Positions 23,355-30,842 of a stretch of 39,121 nucleotides of DNA are shown here, one piece after another. Every line of letters starts with the position of its first letter. Position 1 is the stretch's first letter. Both the position numbers and the translations under genes were made by a program. Location: IMG/VR virus record IMGVR_UViG_3300044800_000163, positions 1-39,121 of that record; one strand, given 5' to 3'. The stretch is from a virus. The notes beneath the pieces were generated by a model. That model was not told the origin of the DNA. It was given only the letters and a program-made list of their open reading frames with translations, and searched no databases.

Positions 23355-23735
23355 TCAAAAGGGGGTGAATGGGCGGGCACCATAAACACGTTTTCCGCCG
23401 CGCGCATAGACCCGATTCCCCTCCGGTTTGACGTTCGCCGCGGCCTCCAATTTTTGGAGATTCGCCACCGCTTCGTCCAGCCAGGCCGGCACATTCCGGA
23501 CCCGTTTGACCTTCTGCCCGCAGGCCACGCAGATCGGCGGCAGGCCTAGCCGGATCCGGGTCTCAGATCGGCGGGGCTCGTAACCCTTAGTGGCTATGCG
23601 CTGGGCAAGGCCAGGATTAGGACGATCATCCGCAGTGAGCACTCTGCATGCCACCGCAACCTGGCGCCAGGAAGCCATCCCTGCGTGCTTTTTCTGCAAC
23701 TGTCGAGTGAGTTGATCTAGGGTGCGTGTTTTCAC
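23355..23735 (-). CDS. Small protein with HTH-like start and CxxC
   Basis: The 126-residue protein begins with a possible helix-turn-helix (TLDQLTRQLQKKHAGMASWR and on to about residue 50), then a 'RRSETRIRLGLPPICVACGQK' stretch with one CxxC knuckle. Similar small proteins are seen in phage early regions. No function can be assigned. The start at 23735 has no strong ribosome site. Confidence 0.5.
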   Translation of the reverse strand: MKTRTLDQLTRQLQKKHAGMASWRQVAVACRVLTADDRPNPGLAQRIATKGYEPRRSETRIRLGLPPICVACGQKVKRVRNVPAWLDEAVANLQKLEAAANVKPEGNRVYARGGKRVYGARPFTPF

Positions 23736-23793
23736 AGCGGGACGCTCCTGGGGGCTGTTACAAGCCGTAACGGGGCAAGGAATAGGGGGTTGG

Positions 23794-24027
23794 TCATTCG
23801 GTATGGCCTGCCGGCTGAATTTGCGTCATCATGGCAATTTCGCACCAGCGTCGGTAGCGCATCAGCGCTTTCTCTCCATATTCAATGGCCGCTTTGGCAG
23901 TCTTGAAACGACGACGTCTAAGCGCTCTAGGATTGTCGTGCCACCGCCTTATCAGTGGCCAATAAACCTTTTCTGCCTTGATGAAATGTTTCCAGTAACC
24001 AACCTTTTCATTTCCTCGCAACAACAT
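23794..24027 (-). CDS. Small basic protein, unknown
   Basis: The 77-residue product is rich in arginine and tryptophan (for example YWPLIRRWHDNPRALRRRRF), with a helical pattern that could bind nucleic acid. It overlaps the upstream gene by 20 bases. No family is recognised. Confidence 0.5.
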   Translation of the reverse strand: MLLRGNEKVGYWKHFIKAEKVYWPLIRRWHDNPRALRRRRFKTAKAAIEYGEKALMRYRRWCEIAMMTQIQPAGHTE

Positions 24028-24247
24028 GGGCGCTCCTTTCCTTCAGGTGGGTGCGGCGGAGTCTCTCGCAATCTACGCAGCGCCTGACGCCCATCAGCGG
24101 TTTGACCGCCTCCGTGTACGGAAATGAGCATCCGCAATAAGCCACCAATAGAAATTCATCGTAGCGTAATATGCAGTGGACCTGGTCGGCATGGGGATGG
24201 TTTTTGAGCCATTGGCCGATATATCCTACTTTAGTGGCGATGTCCAT
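24008..24247 (-). CDS. Small cysteine-containing protein, unknown
   Basis: The 79-residue protein has CGCSF and CVDCERL motifs about 19 residues apart, perhaps a zinc site. It overlaps both neighbours slightly, as is common in this tightly packed block. The function is unknown. Confidence 0.5.
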   Translation of the reverse strand: MDIATKVGYIGQWLKNHPHADQVHCILRYDEFLLVAYCGCSFPYTEAVKPLMGVRRCVDCERLRRTHLKERSAHVVARK

Positions 24248-24479
24248 TGCCTTTATCGCCCTTCATCAGTTCTTTCCCGGCCTGCAGACTGTCGTGCGAG
24301 ACGCCCTGCTCGCCGTCGGCGCACCAGTCGGAGGGTTTGACGACCGGCCAAACCGAGACGCTCGCATTAGGCCCAACTGCATAAGCAACGGGCGGATGGC
24401 GCCGGCAAACTCCATTACCATCCGGGCTTCTCAGGACTGGGGAGTAAAAGATGCACATGGTGCAGGAGGCTGGTGTCAT
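24231..24479 (-). CDS. Four-cysteine small phage protein
   Basis: The 82-residue protein opens MTPASCTMCIFYSP and continues CRRHPP and 'WPVVKPSDWCADG'. This C-x2-C...CRRHPP...W-P...DWC pattern is common among short phage and prophage proteins and probably binds a metal or an iron-sulphur cluster. The start at 24479 follows AAAGGA. Confidence 0.6.
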   Translation of the reverse strand: MTPASCTMCIFYSPVLRSPDGNGVCRRHPPVAYAVGPNASVSVWPVVKPSDWCADGEQGVSHDSLQAGKELMKGDKGNGHRH

Positions 24480-24507
24480 TGGTTTTTCCTTTCGATTGGC
24501 TGTAAAT

Positions 24508-24756
24508 TCATTCGATGCCCGGCAGTTGATCGTTTTTCCATTCTTTCCAGGCGATGTAGGCATGTCCAATGTCGTTCGTACCCATCCAGGCCAGACAGTA
24601 GGTATATTGCCCGTCCTTGGGACCATACTGCGCCAGGAGCAGCTCGAGATCCGGGACCCGCCCAACTTGACGGAACTTGAGCCGGTGCAGGCCGGATCCC
24701 AGGATGACGCTCTCGGTCATGTGCGGCGGCTCGATCCGGGGCTGGAGATTATTCAC
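24508..24756 (-). CDS. Small protein coupled to parB-like gene
   Basis: The 82-residue product is coupled to the ParB-like gene: its GTG start overlaps that gene's TGA (GTGA) and GGGGGA precedes it. It contains several tryptophan and tyrosine residues near the C-terminus (WMGTNDIGHAYIAWKEW) and no known motif. Confidence 0.5.
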   Translation of the reverse strand: MNNLQPRIEPPHMTESVILGSGLHRLKFRQVGRVPDLELLLAQYGPKDGQYTYCLAWMGTNDIGHAYIAWKEWKNDQLPGIE

Positions 24757-26558
24757 GCCGCATCCCCCTCTCCCTCTCCCCCTAAATCCGAGGGATTTGG
24801 GGGGATGTCGCCGCTAGGCGACAAGGGGGTCGTTTCGGGCTCGAAGGCTTTTGCCCGTTCCAGCCAGTCTTCCGGCAGGGTCAGGCCCCAGGCCTTGGCG
24901 ATTCCCTGGAGAAATTCAGCAGTGGCTACCGGACCCTCGTTTTCAGATTCATATTCCAGATCCAGCAGGCCTGTAATGATCTCGATGCGGCAAAGGTGTA
25001 GTTTCTCTTTCCTGGAGAGGATCTTCTCTTTATTGCGTTTCGTAAGATCTTCATCGTCCAATCTCGCCATCGCCATCAGGAAACCCAGGTTGTCGATCAT
25101 ATTCAAGGGTGTGGCAAAAAGTGAATAGACTTCAGCTTCCTCCTCAAATCTTCGGCTGGCTTCCTGTAATTTTCGCCGGAGTTTGTTCTGTTCCTCCCAT
25201 GAGTTGGAGGAACGTCCGGAGGCCTTTTCCTTCTTTTCGTCCTTCTGCGCCTGGACTAGTTCCGGGGCGATTGTGACCATTTCGATCACTTCGGACTTGG
25301 TAAAAGCATTCTCGTATTGCGCAGGCTTGATGTGCAGCCGCAGGTTGGGATCTTTTTTCTCGAAAAGGGCTTTAGAAACATCCTCCCAGGAATGCGCCAG
25401 CGCCACAAACCCGCTGTGCGCCTCTTCCACGCTCAAAGCCTTGATCTTGAGTTTCTTCTCTTCCCTGACCAGCTCGACCAATAACCAGGCGTCCTTTTTG
25501 TGGGAATAGCAGGCCTTCAAGGTGCAGTAGTGATTGTTATCGGCTTTCACGTGGAAAGCGCAGGCGGTGCAGGCCGGCGGATGGATCAACTGGTCGAGCC
25601 GTTCGATCGTTTCGGCGTCGGCGCCCTGGGCGATCAGCGCTTCGGCGCTGACCAGGCCGCTGTGCAGTTTATTGACCCAATCCTTCAACTGAGGGCGGTT
25701 TTCGACGGTCAGTTCCCCGCCCGGGAGCGCTTTCTTTGCCAGGCGGATATCGATATCTCCCAACACGGACAGCGGTTGCATGAATTTGGCGATCTGCGAC
25801 GTGGGCATGTCCAGATCCCACAATCCTGAGCCGGCCGAAGGCTTGCCGCTTCTCCAGTAGGCCCACATTCTGACGGCTTTATTCTTGTATGCCAGGCCAT
25901 TCAGGATGGCCTCGATGACCTTCTCGACCGGCTGGGTGCCCTCGATGATCTGGTGCATTGCCCCCTCGACCAGCTCTGGAGCCACGCGCACCAGGACCAG
26001 CAGTTGCCGCGCCGCCGCGATCGTGATCTCGCCGCTGGAGAGCTTTGCCTGGGTGATCTCCGGCAGCCCCAGCAGCCGCACCGTACCGCGTATGGTGGTT
26101 TCGTCGCAATTGAAGAATTCGCCGGTCTCGGCACTGGTCTTCTTGAAGGTCTCCATGTAGGTGTGCATGGCCCGGGCGCGCTCGATCGGGTTCAGGTCCC
26201 GCCGCTTGATGTTCTCGGCCACCGCCATTTCGAACATCTGCAGATCGTCCAGGTCCCGCACAAAGCAGGGCATCTGATAGAACTCGGTGGGCAGTGGAAG
26301 ACGATCGGGATCCACCTTTTCCTGGGCGGCCAGCCGGTTGAACGCCGCCAGCCGGGTATGGCCGAAGGCCAGTTCGTATCTCGATACCTGGCTGCCCTGG
26401 CTGAGTTGTTTCTTACGCACGGTCGGCGGCTGCAGCAGGCCGTTACGGGCAATGTTTTCGGCCAGCTCGGCCACCACGGCCGGATCTTCCGCCTGGCGCA
26501 CCTGGTAGGGATTGGAGAGTATCTCCTGGATGGGGATCAAAACAGGGGCTTCGTTCAT
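24753..26558 (-). CDS. ParB-like nuclease/partition-domain protein
   Basis: The 601-residue protein starts with a ParB/RepB/Spo0J domain (residues about 6-95) with NPYQVR, ENIARNGLLQP and GHTRLAAFNRL (residues 66-76, the CTP-binding box), then AENIKRRDLNPIERA and a helix-turn-helix region (about 140-190). Beyond it lies a long extension with a cysteine cluster, CTACAFHVKADNNHYC (about 335-350), and a charged tail. The last residues (PSGDIPPNPSDLGGEGEG) derive from a degenerate repeat copy. Phage proteins of this kind act in DNA binding or partition; no parA was seen. Confidence 0.8.
   Translation of the reverse strand: MNEAPVLIPIQEILSNPYQVRQAEDPAVVAELAENIARNGLLQPPTVRKKQLSQGSQVSRYELAFGHTRLAAFNRLAAQEKVDPDRLPLPTEFYQMPCFVRDLDDLQMFEMAVAENIKRRDLNPIERARAMHTYMETFKKTSAETGEFFNCDETTIRGTVRLLGLPEITQAKLSSGEITIAAARQLLVLVRVAPELVEGAMHQIIEGTQPVEKVIEAILNGLAYKNKAVRMWAYWRSGKPSAGSGLWDLDMPTSQIAKFMQPLSVLGDIDIRLAKKALPGGELTVENRPQLKDWVNKLHSGLVSAEALIAQGADAETIERLDQLIHPPACTACAFHVKADNNHYCTLKACYSHKKDAWLLVELVREEKKLKIKALSVEEAHSGFVALAHSWEDVSKALFEKKDPNLRLHIKPAQYENAFTKSEVIEMVTIAPELVQAQKDEKKEKASGRSSNSWEEQNKLRRKLQEASRRFEEEAEVYSLFATPLNMIDNLGFLMAMARLDDEDLTKRNKEKILSRKEKLHLCRIEIITGLLDLEYESENEGPVATAEFLQGIAKAWGLTLPEDWLERAKAFEPETTPLSPSGDIPPNPSDLGGEGEGDAA
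24768..24815. repeat. C/G-rich palindromic element, copy 9 (degenerate)
   Basis: The sequence CCCCCTAAATCC-gag-GGATTTGGGGGG keeps the palindrome core but lost most of the G-rich tail. It lies in the 3' end of the ParB-like gene, in frame. A short stem GTCGCCgctaGGCGAC follows. Confidence 0.7.
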
Positions 26559-27019
26559 GCCGGCACCTGGCTCTCTGCAGCCTCTGCCGCGCCCGCAGGG
26601 ATTGGGAAGTAGGGAACATCGGGGTTAACGTCGGCGACAATGACCATTTCACCTCGTTGGGGATGGCGGATGTGGGTTTTCGGTTCCAACAGGTGGTCTC
26701 TCAAAATCTTGTCCAGCGCCTTCCCGGTGATCTTCTCGCCAGCACGCGGACCGCTCAGGATTTTGATCAGGGATTGCCGGGTGTATTTCCCTCTTCCCGG
26801 TTTCTTCGTCTCCTTCTTTTTTTCGACCGTTTCCACCGCCTGGTGACTATTCCCGCCGAAGAGGCTCTGCAGGATGGCTGTCGCCTTCGCGTCATTGCAT
26901 TCCAGGACGTAGACTTCCTGGCTTTTCACGTGGCAACCAGGGATGGCATTCTCCAGGGTCAGGATTAATTCAACGAGGGTGTCTTCTTGCACTTTGTTCA
27001 TATCAATTTCGATTCTCAT
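26555..27019 (-). CDS. Early-region protein with basic middle, unknown
   Basis: The 154-residue protein has an N-terminal half with alternating strands and helices, a lysine-rich linker (KKKETKKPGRGKYTR) and a C-terminal helical segment that could be a winged-helix-type fold. AAGGAG precedes the start at 27019. It overlaps the parB-like gene by four bases, so the two are coupled and it might be its partner. No family is recognised. Confidence 0.5.
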   Translation of the reverse strand: MRIEIDMNKVQEDTLVELILTLENAIPGCHVKSQEVYVLECNDAKATAILQSLFGGNSHQAVETVEKKKETKKPGRGKYTRQSLIKILSGPRAGEKITGKALDKILRDHLLEPKTHIRHPQRGEMVIVADVNPDVPYFPIPAGAAEAAESQVPA

Positions 27020-27231
27020 GGTTTTCTCCTTCGAGCAGAATTATCTTCCTCCATCACGATGAAGGCGGATTTCCAACCAGCACTGTGTACAAAATAATAG
27101 ACTTTTTCAGCCTTGAACCCTGCCGCCCAGGCTTGGGCCTCTTCCGGCGTATGAATCGCACTGGTCTGGATCGTTCCAGCACCCGTCGGCAGATCCTTCA
27201 AGTGCTCCAGTACGATCACTTCAGGCATCAT
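27016..27231 (-). CDS. Small early protein, unknown
   Basis: The 71-residue product overlaps the next gene by four bases and the previous one by 11. It has 'TPEEAQAWAAGFKAEKVYYFVH' in its centre, and no membrane segment or cysteine. The function is unknown. Confidence 0.5.
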   Translation of the reverse strand: MMPEVIVLEHLKDLPTGAGTIQTSAIHTPEEAQAWAAGFKAEKVYYFVHSAGWKSAFIVMEEDNSARRRKP

Positions 27232-27490
27232 CTTCCTCTGTTGTCTGTCCTTCTTTTTTCGTCTCTTCCGTGACCAACTCGGCCTGCGCGGGGAACATGC
27301 CTTTCAGCGGGAGTTGCCTGGGGATGATCCGCACTTCCACCTCGCCGCCGTCTTTCATGCTAAGATATGCACCCAGGACATAGGCGGCTTCCAGGTTGTC
27401 GTCGTTGATGGCCATGCTGAAGGAGATGGTCAGTTCTCCGTTGGCTATATCGGCCCTTACAGACTTCGCCTTCCATTTTAAAAATTCCAT
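27221..27490 (-). CDS. Small early protein, unknown
   Basis: The 89-residue protein has a beta-strand-like start (MEFLKWKAKSVRADI) and an acidic C-terminal tail (TKKEGQTTEEDDA). TAGGAG lies at good distance before the start at 27490. Its function is unknown. Confidence 0.55.
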   Translation of the reverse strand: MEFLKWKAKSVRADIANGELTISFSMAINDDNLEAAYVLGAYLSMKDGGEVEVRIIPRQLPLKGMFPAQAELVTEETKKEGQTTEEDDA

Positions 27491-27499
27491 TGATGACTC

Positions 27500-27718
27500 C
27501 TATTTTTCTTTCTCATCATCCTGAGTGATTTCTGCTGGCCAGTCGATGTCTGGCCGAGTATTCCAGATATCAATTGCATCTTCTCGTTTAGCGGCGGATG
27601 GCGCGTCTGCCCCGCATTCTCCACACCGAACCCAACAGGCATATTCGTTGGTCCGGCAAATCCACACCTTGAGTGACCCACAAAAAGGACAAGCCTTTAT
27701 TTCAATTATGTTTGACAT
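27500..27718 (-). CDS. Lar-like zinc-ribbon protein
   Basis: The 72-residue protein has CPFCGS, a CWVRCGECGAD segment and EDAIDIWNTRP, which is the pattern of the Lar restriction-alleviation family. The rac-prophage Lar protein modulates type I restriction in Escherichia coli; many phages carry related zinc ribbons whose role is not tested. AAGGAG precedes the start at 27718. Confidence 0.72.
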   Translation of the reverse strand: MSNIIEIKACPFCGSLKVWICRTNEYACWVRCGECGADAPSAAKREDAIDIWNTRPDIDWPAEITQDDEKEK

Positions 27719-27728
27719 CGATTGCTCC

Positions 27729-28166
27729 TTAGATCATCTGCGGCTGTGTGGCAATCTCTATTTTCTGCTTGGCCGCCGCACGCCGGGCTTCACGAATGGA
27801 GCGGGCCCGCGGCAGCCAGTTGTAGGCCTCCCGGGCTGCCTGGCGGTTCTTTTCGGCGCGAGATTCCTGTTCGGTGGCGAATTGACGGATCAGATTCTCG
27901 TCATCTTCCAGGATATATCCCGGCTCTTTGGATGAACTGACAATCGGCCATGTGCTCCGCAATCTCTCGATGCATGCGCGGATCCTGCGATCCTCTATGC
28001 AGCCGGCCAGTTGGTTGGCCTGAACATATTTCCCGTAGACGGCCAGTACCATGTCCTGGCGGGTGGTCTTCTGGCCGGCGCGCTCGACTAAAATCGTCAA
28101 AACTGTATGTTCGAGCTCGTCGGTGATCTCCCCGAGCAATTGTGCGCAAATGGGGTGAGTTGTCAT
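27729..28166 (-). CDS. Possible winged-helix early protein
   Basis: The 145-residue protein has 'TVLTILVERAGQKTTRQDMVLAVYGKY' (about 22-48) and IRACIERLRSTWPIVSSSKE (about 63-83), which together read like a winged-helix domain, followed by a basic helical tail. It may regulate or bind phage DNA. The start at 28166 follows GGAGAG; the longer upstream frame overlaps other genes. The fold is a guess from pattern. Confidence 0.45.
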   Translation of the reverse strand: MTTHPICAQLLGEITDELEHTVLTILVERAGQKTTRQDMVLAVYGKYVQANQLAGCIEDRRIRACIERLRSTWPIVSSSKEPGYILEDDENLIRQFATEQESRAEKNRQAAREAYNWLPRARSIREARRAAAKQKIEIATQPQMI

Positions 28167-28543
28167 GGTCTCTCCGTAAACCCGGACTGCCGCAGGTAGT
28201 CGGCCACGTCCCGCACACAGTTGGCGATTTCCCGCCGGAACATGGTGATGTTCCCGCCGTCCGGTCCATCGATGGAGATGAAGAACTGCCCCCTCAACTC
28301 GCAGATACTGGCCTTGCGGCCGGTCTCCGGGTCCAAGAACGTGCCCCGCAGCATGCCGCTGCCGTTGAAACAATTTTGTGCGCTCAGCGCCTCCGGCCCA
28401 TGCCGGATCAGGGCGTGCGTGCTGGCAGTGACTCCGAGATACCCGATTGCAGTGATCGCCAGCCAGGCCAGCAGGATGAAGACCAGGGTTGTAGGAAATT
28501 TGGGAAATGCCGGCGTGCGGGTTGTGTGGGTTGTGTGGATCAT
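28163..28543 (-). CDS. Membrane-anchored early protein
   Basis: The 126-residue protein has one N-terminal hydrophobic segment (about residues 18-38, LVFILLAWLAITAIGYLGVT) and an outside or soluble remainder with three cysteines. It overlaps both neighbours by four bases (ATGA joints). The function is unknown; membrane-bound exclusion proteins have this build but nothing proves it. Confidence 0.55.
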   Translation of the reverse strand: MIHTTHTTRTPAFPKFPTTLVFILLAWLAITAIGYLGVTASTHALIRHGPEALSAQNCFNGSGMLRGTFLDPETGRKASICELRGQFFISIDGPDGGNITMFRREIANCVRDVADYLRQSGFTERP

Positions 28544-28824
28544 TGTCCCCCCCGATCGAGTGCCTCGGCCAGGAGATACGGCACGATGTCGGCATCGTTC
28601 TTGCAGTTCCAACCGGCTTCGAGCCAGCCGGGGATGGCGAGAGAATAGAGCTGGTAAAACCGGACGTCTTTATTGACGAATTCCCGGGCTTCCTCATCAG
28701 TCGAAAGCAGCCAGCCCAGCAGGTCTTTCGCCCCTGGGTTGCCGTTGCCCTGTATCTGCCTGAGCAGGCCCGCCATCTCCGGCGTGATCTGCGCCCGGAT
28801 ATCCCTTACCGCTTCAGCATTCAT
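28540..28824 (-). CDS. Small early protein, unknown
   Basis: The 94-residue product is helical, acidic and lacks motifs I know. AAGGAG precedes the start at 28824, which overlaps the TGA of the gene before. Confidence 0.55.
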   Translation of the reverse strand: MNAEAVRDIRAQITPEMAGLLRQIQGNGNPGAKDLLGWLLSTDEEAREFVNKDVRFYQLYSLAIPGWLEAGWNCKNDADIVPYLLAEALDRGGQ

Positions 28825-28973
28825 GCCGTTTCTCCTTCCATGCTCCCAATGCGAACCTGCCGCACGCGGGAGGTCAGGAACGTAAAATCCTCTCCCTGCA
28901 GGTAGATCGCAATGAGGAGAAAAATTCCTCTTACAAAATAAATTCCTTTGAAGGCAAAAATGAGTATGTTCAT
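28821..28973 (-). CDS. Small membrane peptide, 50 residues
   Basis: The peptide opens MNILIFAFKGIYFVRGIFLL, a hydrophobic N-terminal segment, followed by a charged tail. The stop overlaps the next gene's start (ATGA). The ribosome site is weak. It is one of several single-segment membrane peptides in this early region. Confidence 0.45.
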   Translation of the reverse strand: MNILIFAFKGIYFVRGIFLLIAIYLQGEDFTFLTSRVRQVRIGSMEGETA

Positions 28974-28984
28974 AGGACTATCTC

Positions 28985-29206
28985 TTAAAGTGGGCGGGTT
29001 GGAGCGCCTTGCGCTTCCAGCAGCCGCAGGATGGTCTGCGCCGAGTTCAGGGCGTTTGCCTCCCGGCGCAAGCGGTCTGTTTCCGTGAAGACCAGTCCGT
29101 CGTCCATAAGCGGGTGCAGCATGTGCACGATCCGCTGAGCTTCTTCTGCGGAGCGGTCCCGGGCTTCTTTGGCAACGTTCGGCCACGGGCGGGGTTGGTC
29201 ACTCAT
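28985..29206 (-). CDS. Small early protein, unknown
   Basis: The 73-residue protein is helical with 'EEAQRIVHMLHPLMDDGLVFTETDRLRREAN' in the middle. It overlaps the 27-residue gene upstream by eight bases. AAGGAG lies unusually close to the ATG, so initiation may rely on coupling. Confidence 0.5.
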   Translation of the reverse strand: MSDQPRPWPNVAKEARDRSAEEAQRIVHMLHPLMDDGLVFTETDRLRREANALNSAQTILRLLEAQGAPTRPL

Positions 29207-29282
29207 TCTCCTTCTGGCCGTCTGGATGGGCCAGGTTGAGCTGGATCAAGGCTGATTCGATGCTGAATTTTTGCTTTTTCAT
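29199..29282 (-). CDS. Micro-gene, 27 residues
   Basis: The peptide begins MKKQKFSIESALIQLNLAHP. AAGGTGA lies at good distance before the start at 29282 and its stop overlaps the next gene, so it may serve as a coupled leader peptide. Confidence 0.4.
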   Translation of the reverse strand: MKKQKFSIESALIQLNLAHPDGQKENE

Positions 29283-29323
29283 TTCGCTGTCACCTTCCGT
29301 GCTATTATTCTGAAACTATGAGA

Positions 29324-29755
29324 TCAACTAACCCGCCCGGATGGCGCCGAAGTTCGATGAATGGGGCACTCCGGATTGTCGCCCGCTTTCTCGTAGCAGG
29401 CGCACAGACCGCCAGCAAACTCAACGAAAGGCCTGCCTTGAAGTTCTTCCAGGATCGGAACTTCAACCGTTGGCCCGTTTTGCATCTCTCGCGCTTCCGG
29501 TGTTTCCGGGACTCCCACCGCATACCCGGCCGGCTCGCTCAAGGCAGTCTCGAGCTTTCCGACAACGGAATGCCCGGCAAGATCAAAGCGGACCACCGTC
29601 TGGTGAAAATATTGGTCTCCGATCTCGTTGTGGCTTACAAATGGGTTGCCCCACAGATCCCAGCCATCAGCCAGGTGCTGCGTTACTTCCTTGCTCAATT
29701 CAACGCTGCCAACGCAGTCCAAGAGCTTGTATTCGTGTCCCATTTCTGCCTCCAC
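29324..29755 (-). CDS. DUF1737-domain protein
   Basis: Residues about 6-55 (HEYKLLDCVGSVELSKEVTQ, then HLADGWDLWGNPFVS and YFHQTVVR) match the DUF1737 pattern of a small strand-helix-strand domain with an invariant 'G-W' turn. The rest of the 143 residues has CACYEKAGDNPECP near the end. The domain's function is unknown. Confidence 0.6.
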   Translation of the reverse strand: MEAEMGHEYKLLDCVGSVELSKEVTQHLADGWDLWGNPFVSHNEIGDQYFHQTVVRFDLAGHSVVGKLETALSEPAGYAVGVPETPEAREMQNGPTVEVPILEELQGRPFVEFAGGLCACYEKAGDNPECPIHRTSAPSGRVS

Positions 29756-29782
29756 CTTCCGTCTCCGGTCTCTGCCGGTCTA

Positions 29783-29899
29783 CTACCCGCCGGCCAACAG
29801 GCAGGCGGTCATGACCAGGGCCAGCCCTATACTGATGGCCCAATCGATCAGGATACCCGCCCATGCCTCGTTCAGTTCTTTTTTCTCTTCAATGTTCAT
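29783..29899 (-). CDS. Micro-gene, 38-residue membrane peptide
   Basis: The peptide MNIEEKKELNEAWAGILIDW is followed by a hydrophobic segment AISIGLALVMTACLLAGG. AGGAGG precedes the start at 29899 at good spacing, and the start overlaps the TGA of the 75-residue gene. Confidence 0.5.
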   Translation of the reverse strand: MNIEEKKELNEAWAGILIDWAISIGLALVMTACLLAGG

Positions 29900-30123
29900 C
29901 CCTCGCCTCCTATGGCTTCCCAAAATTCCTGCCCTCCCAGAGCACCAGCCCCAGGAGCGCAATTCCAAGGACGATCAATCCAGATATTTCCCATCCGTTC
30001 ATCGATTTCTCCTTTTGAATACCCGCGCATTTCCAGGACGATTTCGATCAGCATATCCAGTACCATTCCAAACAGGCGCTGGTCATCCTCCGTGCGCAGC
30101 GGGACGATCTCAATTTTTAGCAT
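29896..30123 (-). CDS. Small early protein, unknown
   Basis: The 75-residue protein starts MLKIEIVPLRTEDDQRLFGM. Its second half overlaps, in another frame, a micro-gene (29910-30002) that has a better ribosome site, so one of the two may not be made. The stop overlaps the next start. Confidence 0.45.
   Translation of the reverse strand: MLKIEIVPLRTEDDQRLFGMVLDMLIEIVLEMRGYSKGEIDERMGNIWIDRPWNCAPGAGALGGQEFWEAIGGEG
29910..30002 (-). CDS. Nested micro-gene, 30-residue membrane peptide
   Basis: The peptide MNGWEISGLIVLGIALLGLV and a short tail starts at 30002 after AAAAGGAG at ideal spacing. It is nested in another frame within the 75-residue gene. It would span the membrane once. Confidence 0.45.
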   Translation of the reverse strand: MNGWEISGLIVLGIALLGLVLWEGRNFGKP

Positions 30124-30130
30124 GTTCTCT

Positions 30131-30442
30131 TCATGCCTTCTTGATCCACTTCCCGCCCACCACTTCGATCTTGGTGGTGAAGCGACTGCCCATCAGCGGC
30201 TCCGGCCGGCGAATGAGACCCTTTCCAACCAATTTATTCAGGTAAAACACCACCATGCTGGTGGAGCTGATCTCGCATTCTTCCATGATCTCCCGGATAG
30301 TGGGCGAGTTGCCGTCGTGGTCGCGCTTATAGGTCACGATGTACTTGTAGATGCGCTCGGTCGGTGCACGAGAGTCCGTGTATCTACTGTGCTCATGCGG
30401 GCGTGGGCCCAGCCGTGTACCCAACTCGATGCATGGACTCAT
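30131..30442 (-). CDS. LexA-type winged-helix regulator
   Basis: The 103-residue protein has the LexA DNA-binding layout at residues about 28-77: 'RIYKYIVTYKRDHDGNSPTIREI' (helix 1 and the S-P-T-x-R-E turn), 'MEECEISSTSMVVFYLNKLVGKGLIRR' (recognition helix and wing). It lacks the LexA peptidase part. It is probably a regulator of the early region. The start at 30442 overlaps the stop of the tiny gene upstream. Confidence 0.7.
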   Translation of the reverse strand: MSPCIELGTRLGPRPHEHSRYTDSRAPTERIYKYIVTYKRDHDGNSPTIREIMEECEISSTSMVVFYLNKLVGKGLIRRPEPLMGSRFTTKIEVVGGKWIKKA

Positions 30443-30522
30443 GGCCGGTTCCCTTTCAATACCCAGTTCGCCCCCAGGGCGATGAGTAATATGATTACGA
30501 TCCCTGCTATCAATGCCATCAT
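30439..30522 (-). CDS. Micro-gene, 27-residue membrane peptide
   Basis: The peptide MMALIAGIVIILLIALGANW and a basic end fits one membrane segment. It is joined by ATGA overlaps to the gene on each side, so it is translated only by coupling if at all. Confidence 0.45.
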   Translation of the reverse strand: MMALIAGIVIILLIALGANWVLKGNRP

Positions 30523-30773
30523 GCCGGCTCCCCTTGGGATGGATTCCAGTCAATGGTCAACTGGGGTTTTATTGCCCCTCCATCAGTGATCGTTTGCTTG
30601 GAAATCGCCACGTTCTTCGGCGTCCGCATGTCGAAGTATTCCAACACGATCTGGTTGATCGTGAGCGAAAATCCCTTCCCCCCGTTGCGCCGGACGACGC
30701 TCTCCCCCTGAATCAGGTCGTAGACCTCAGGGCGAAAATTGACAATGCGTTTCTCAAATTCAGTTTTAGACAT
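30519..30773 (-). CDS. Possible ribbon-helix-helix regulator
   Basis: The 84-residue protein reads as strand (EKRIVNFRP), helix (EVYDLIQGESVVRR), turn (NGGKG) and helix (FSLTINQIVLEYFD), the order of a ribbon-helix-helix DNA-binding domain. It is the first gene after the early promoter, where an autoregulator would be expected to bind the inverted repeats. The fold is inferred from pattern. Confidence 0.55.
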   Translation of the reverse strand: MSKTEFEKRIVNFRPEVYDLIQGESVVRRNGGKGFSLTINQIVLEYFDMRTPKNVAISKQTITDGGAIKPQLTIDWNPSQGEPA

Positions 30774-30805
30774 AGGTTTATTCTCTCAATCATCAGAACT
30801 ATGTT

Positions 30806-30842
30806 TATACTCATATTATATACAGAGTATACAGTTTGTCAA
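30806..30842 (-). promoter_or_regulatory. Early promoter with inverted-repeat operator
   Basis: On the minus strand TTGACA (30842-30837) and TATAAT (30820-30815) are 16 bases apart, both perfect consensus. An inverted repeat TATACTC-12 bases-GAGTATA (30806-30831) brackets the -10 box, and a second, ACTAT-attc-ATAGT, lies at 30853-30866. Both are good operator candidates for a dimeric repressor. Confidence 0.8.

Noticed and set aside
28167-28697. Longer start of the 145-residue early protein (322 residues)
   Set aside because: The extension lies over two other coupled genes and has no ribosome site; the start at 28166 follows GGAGAG.
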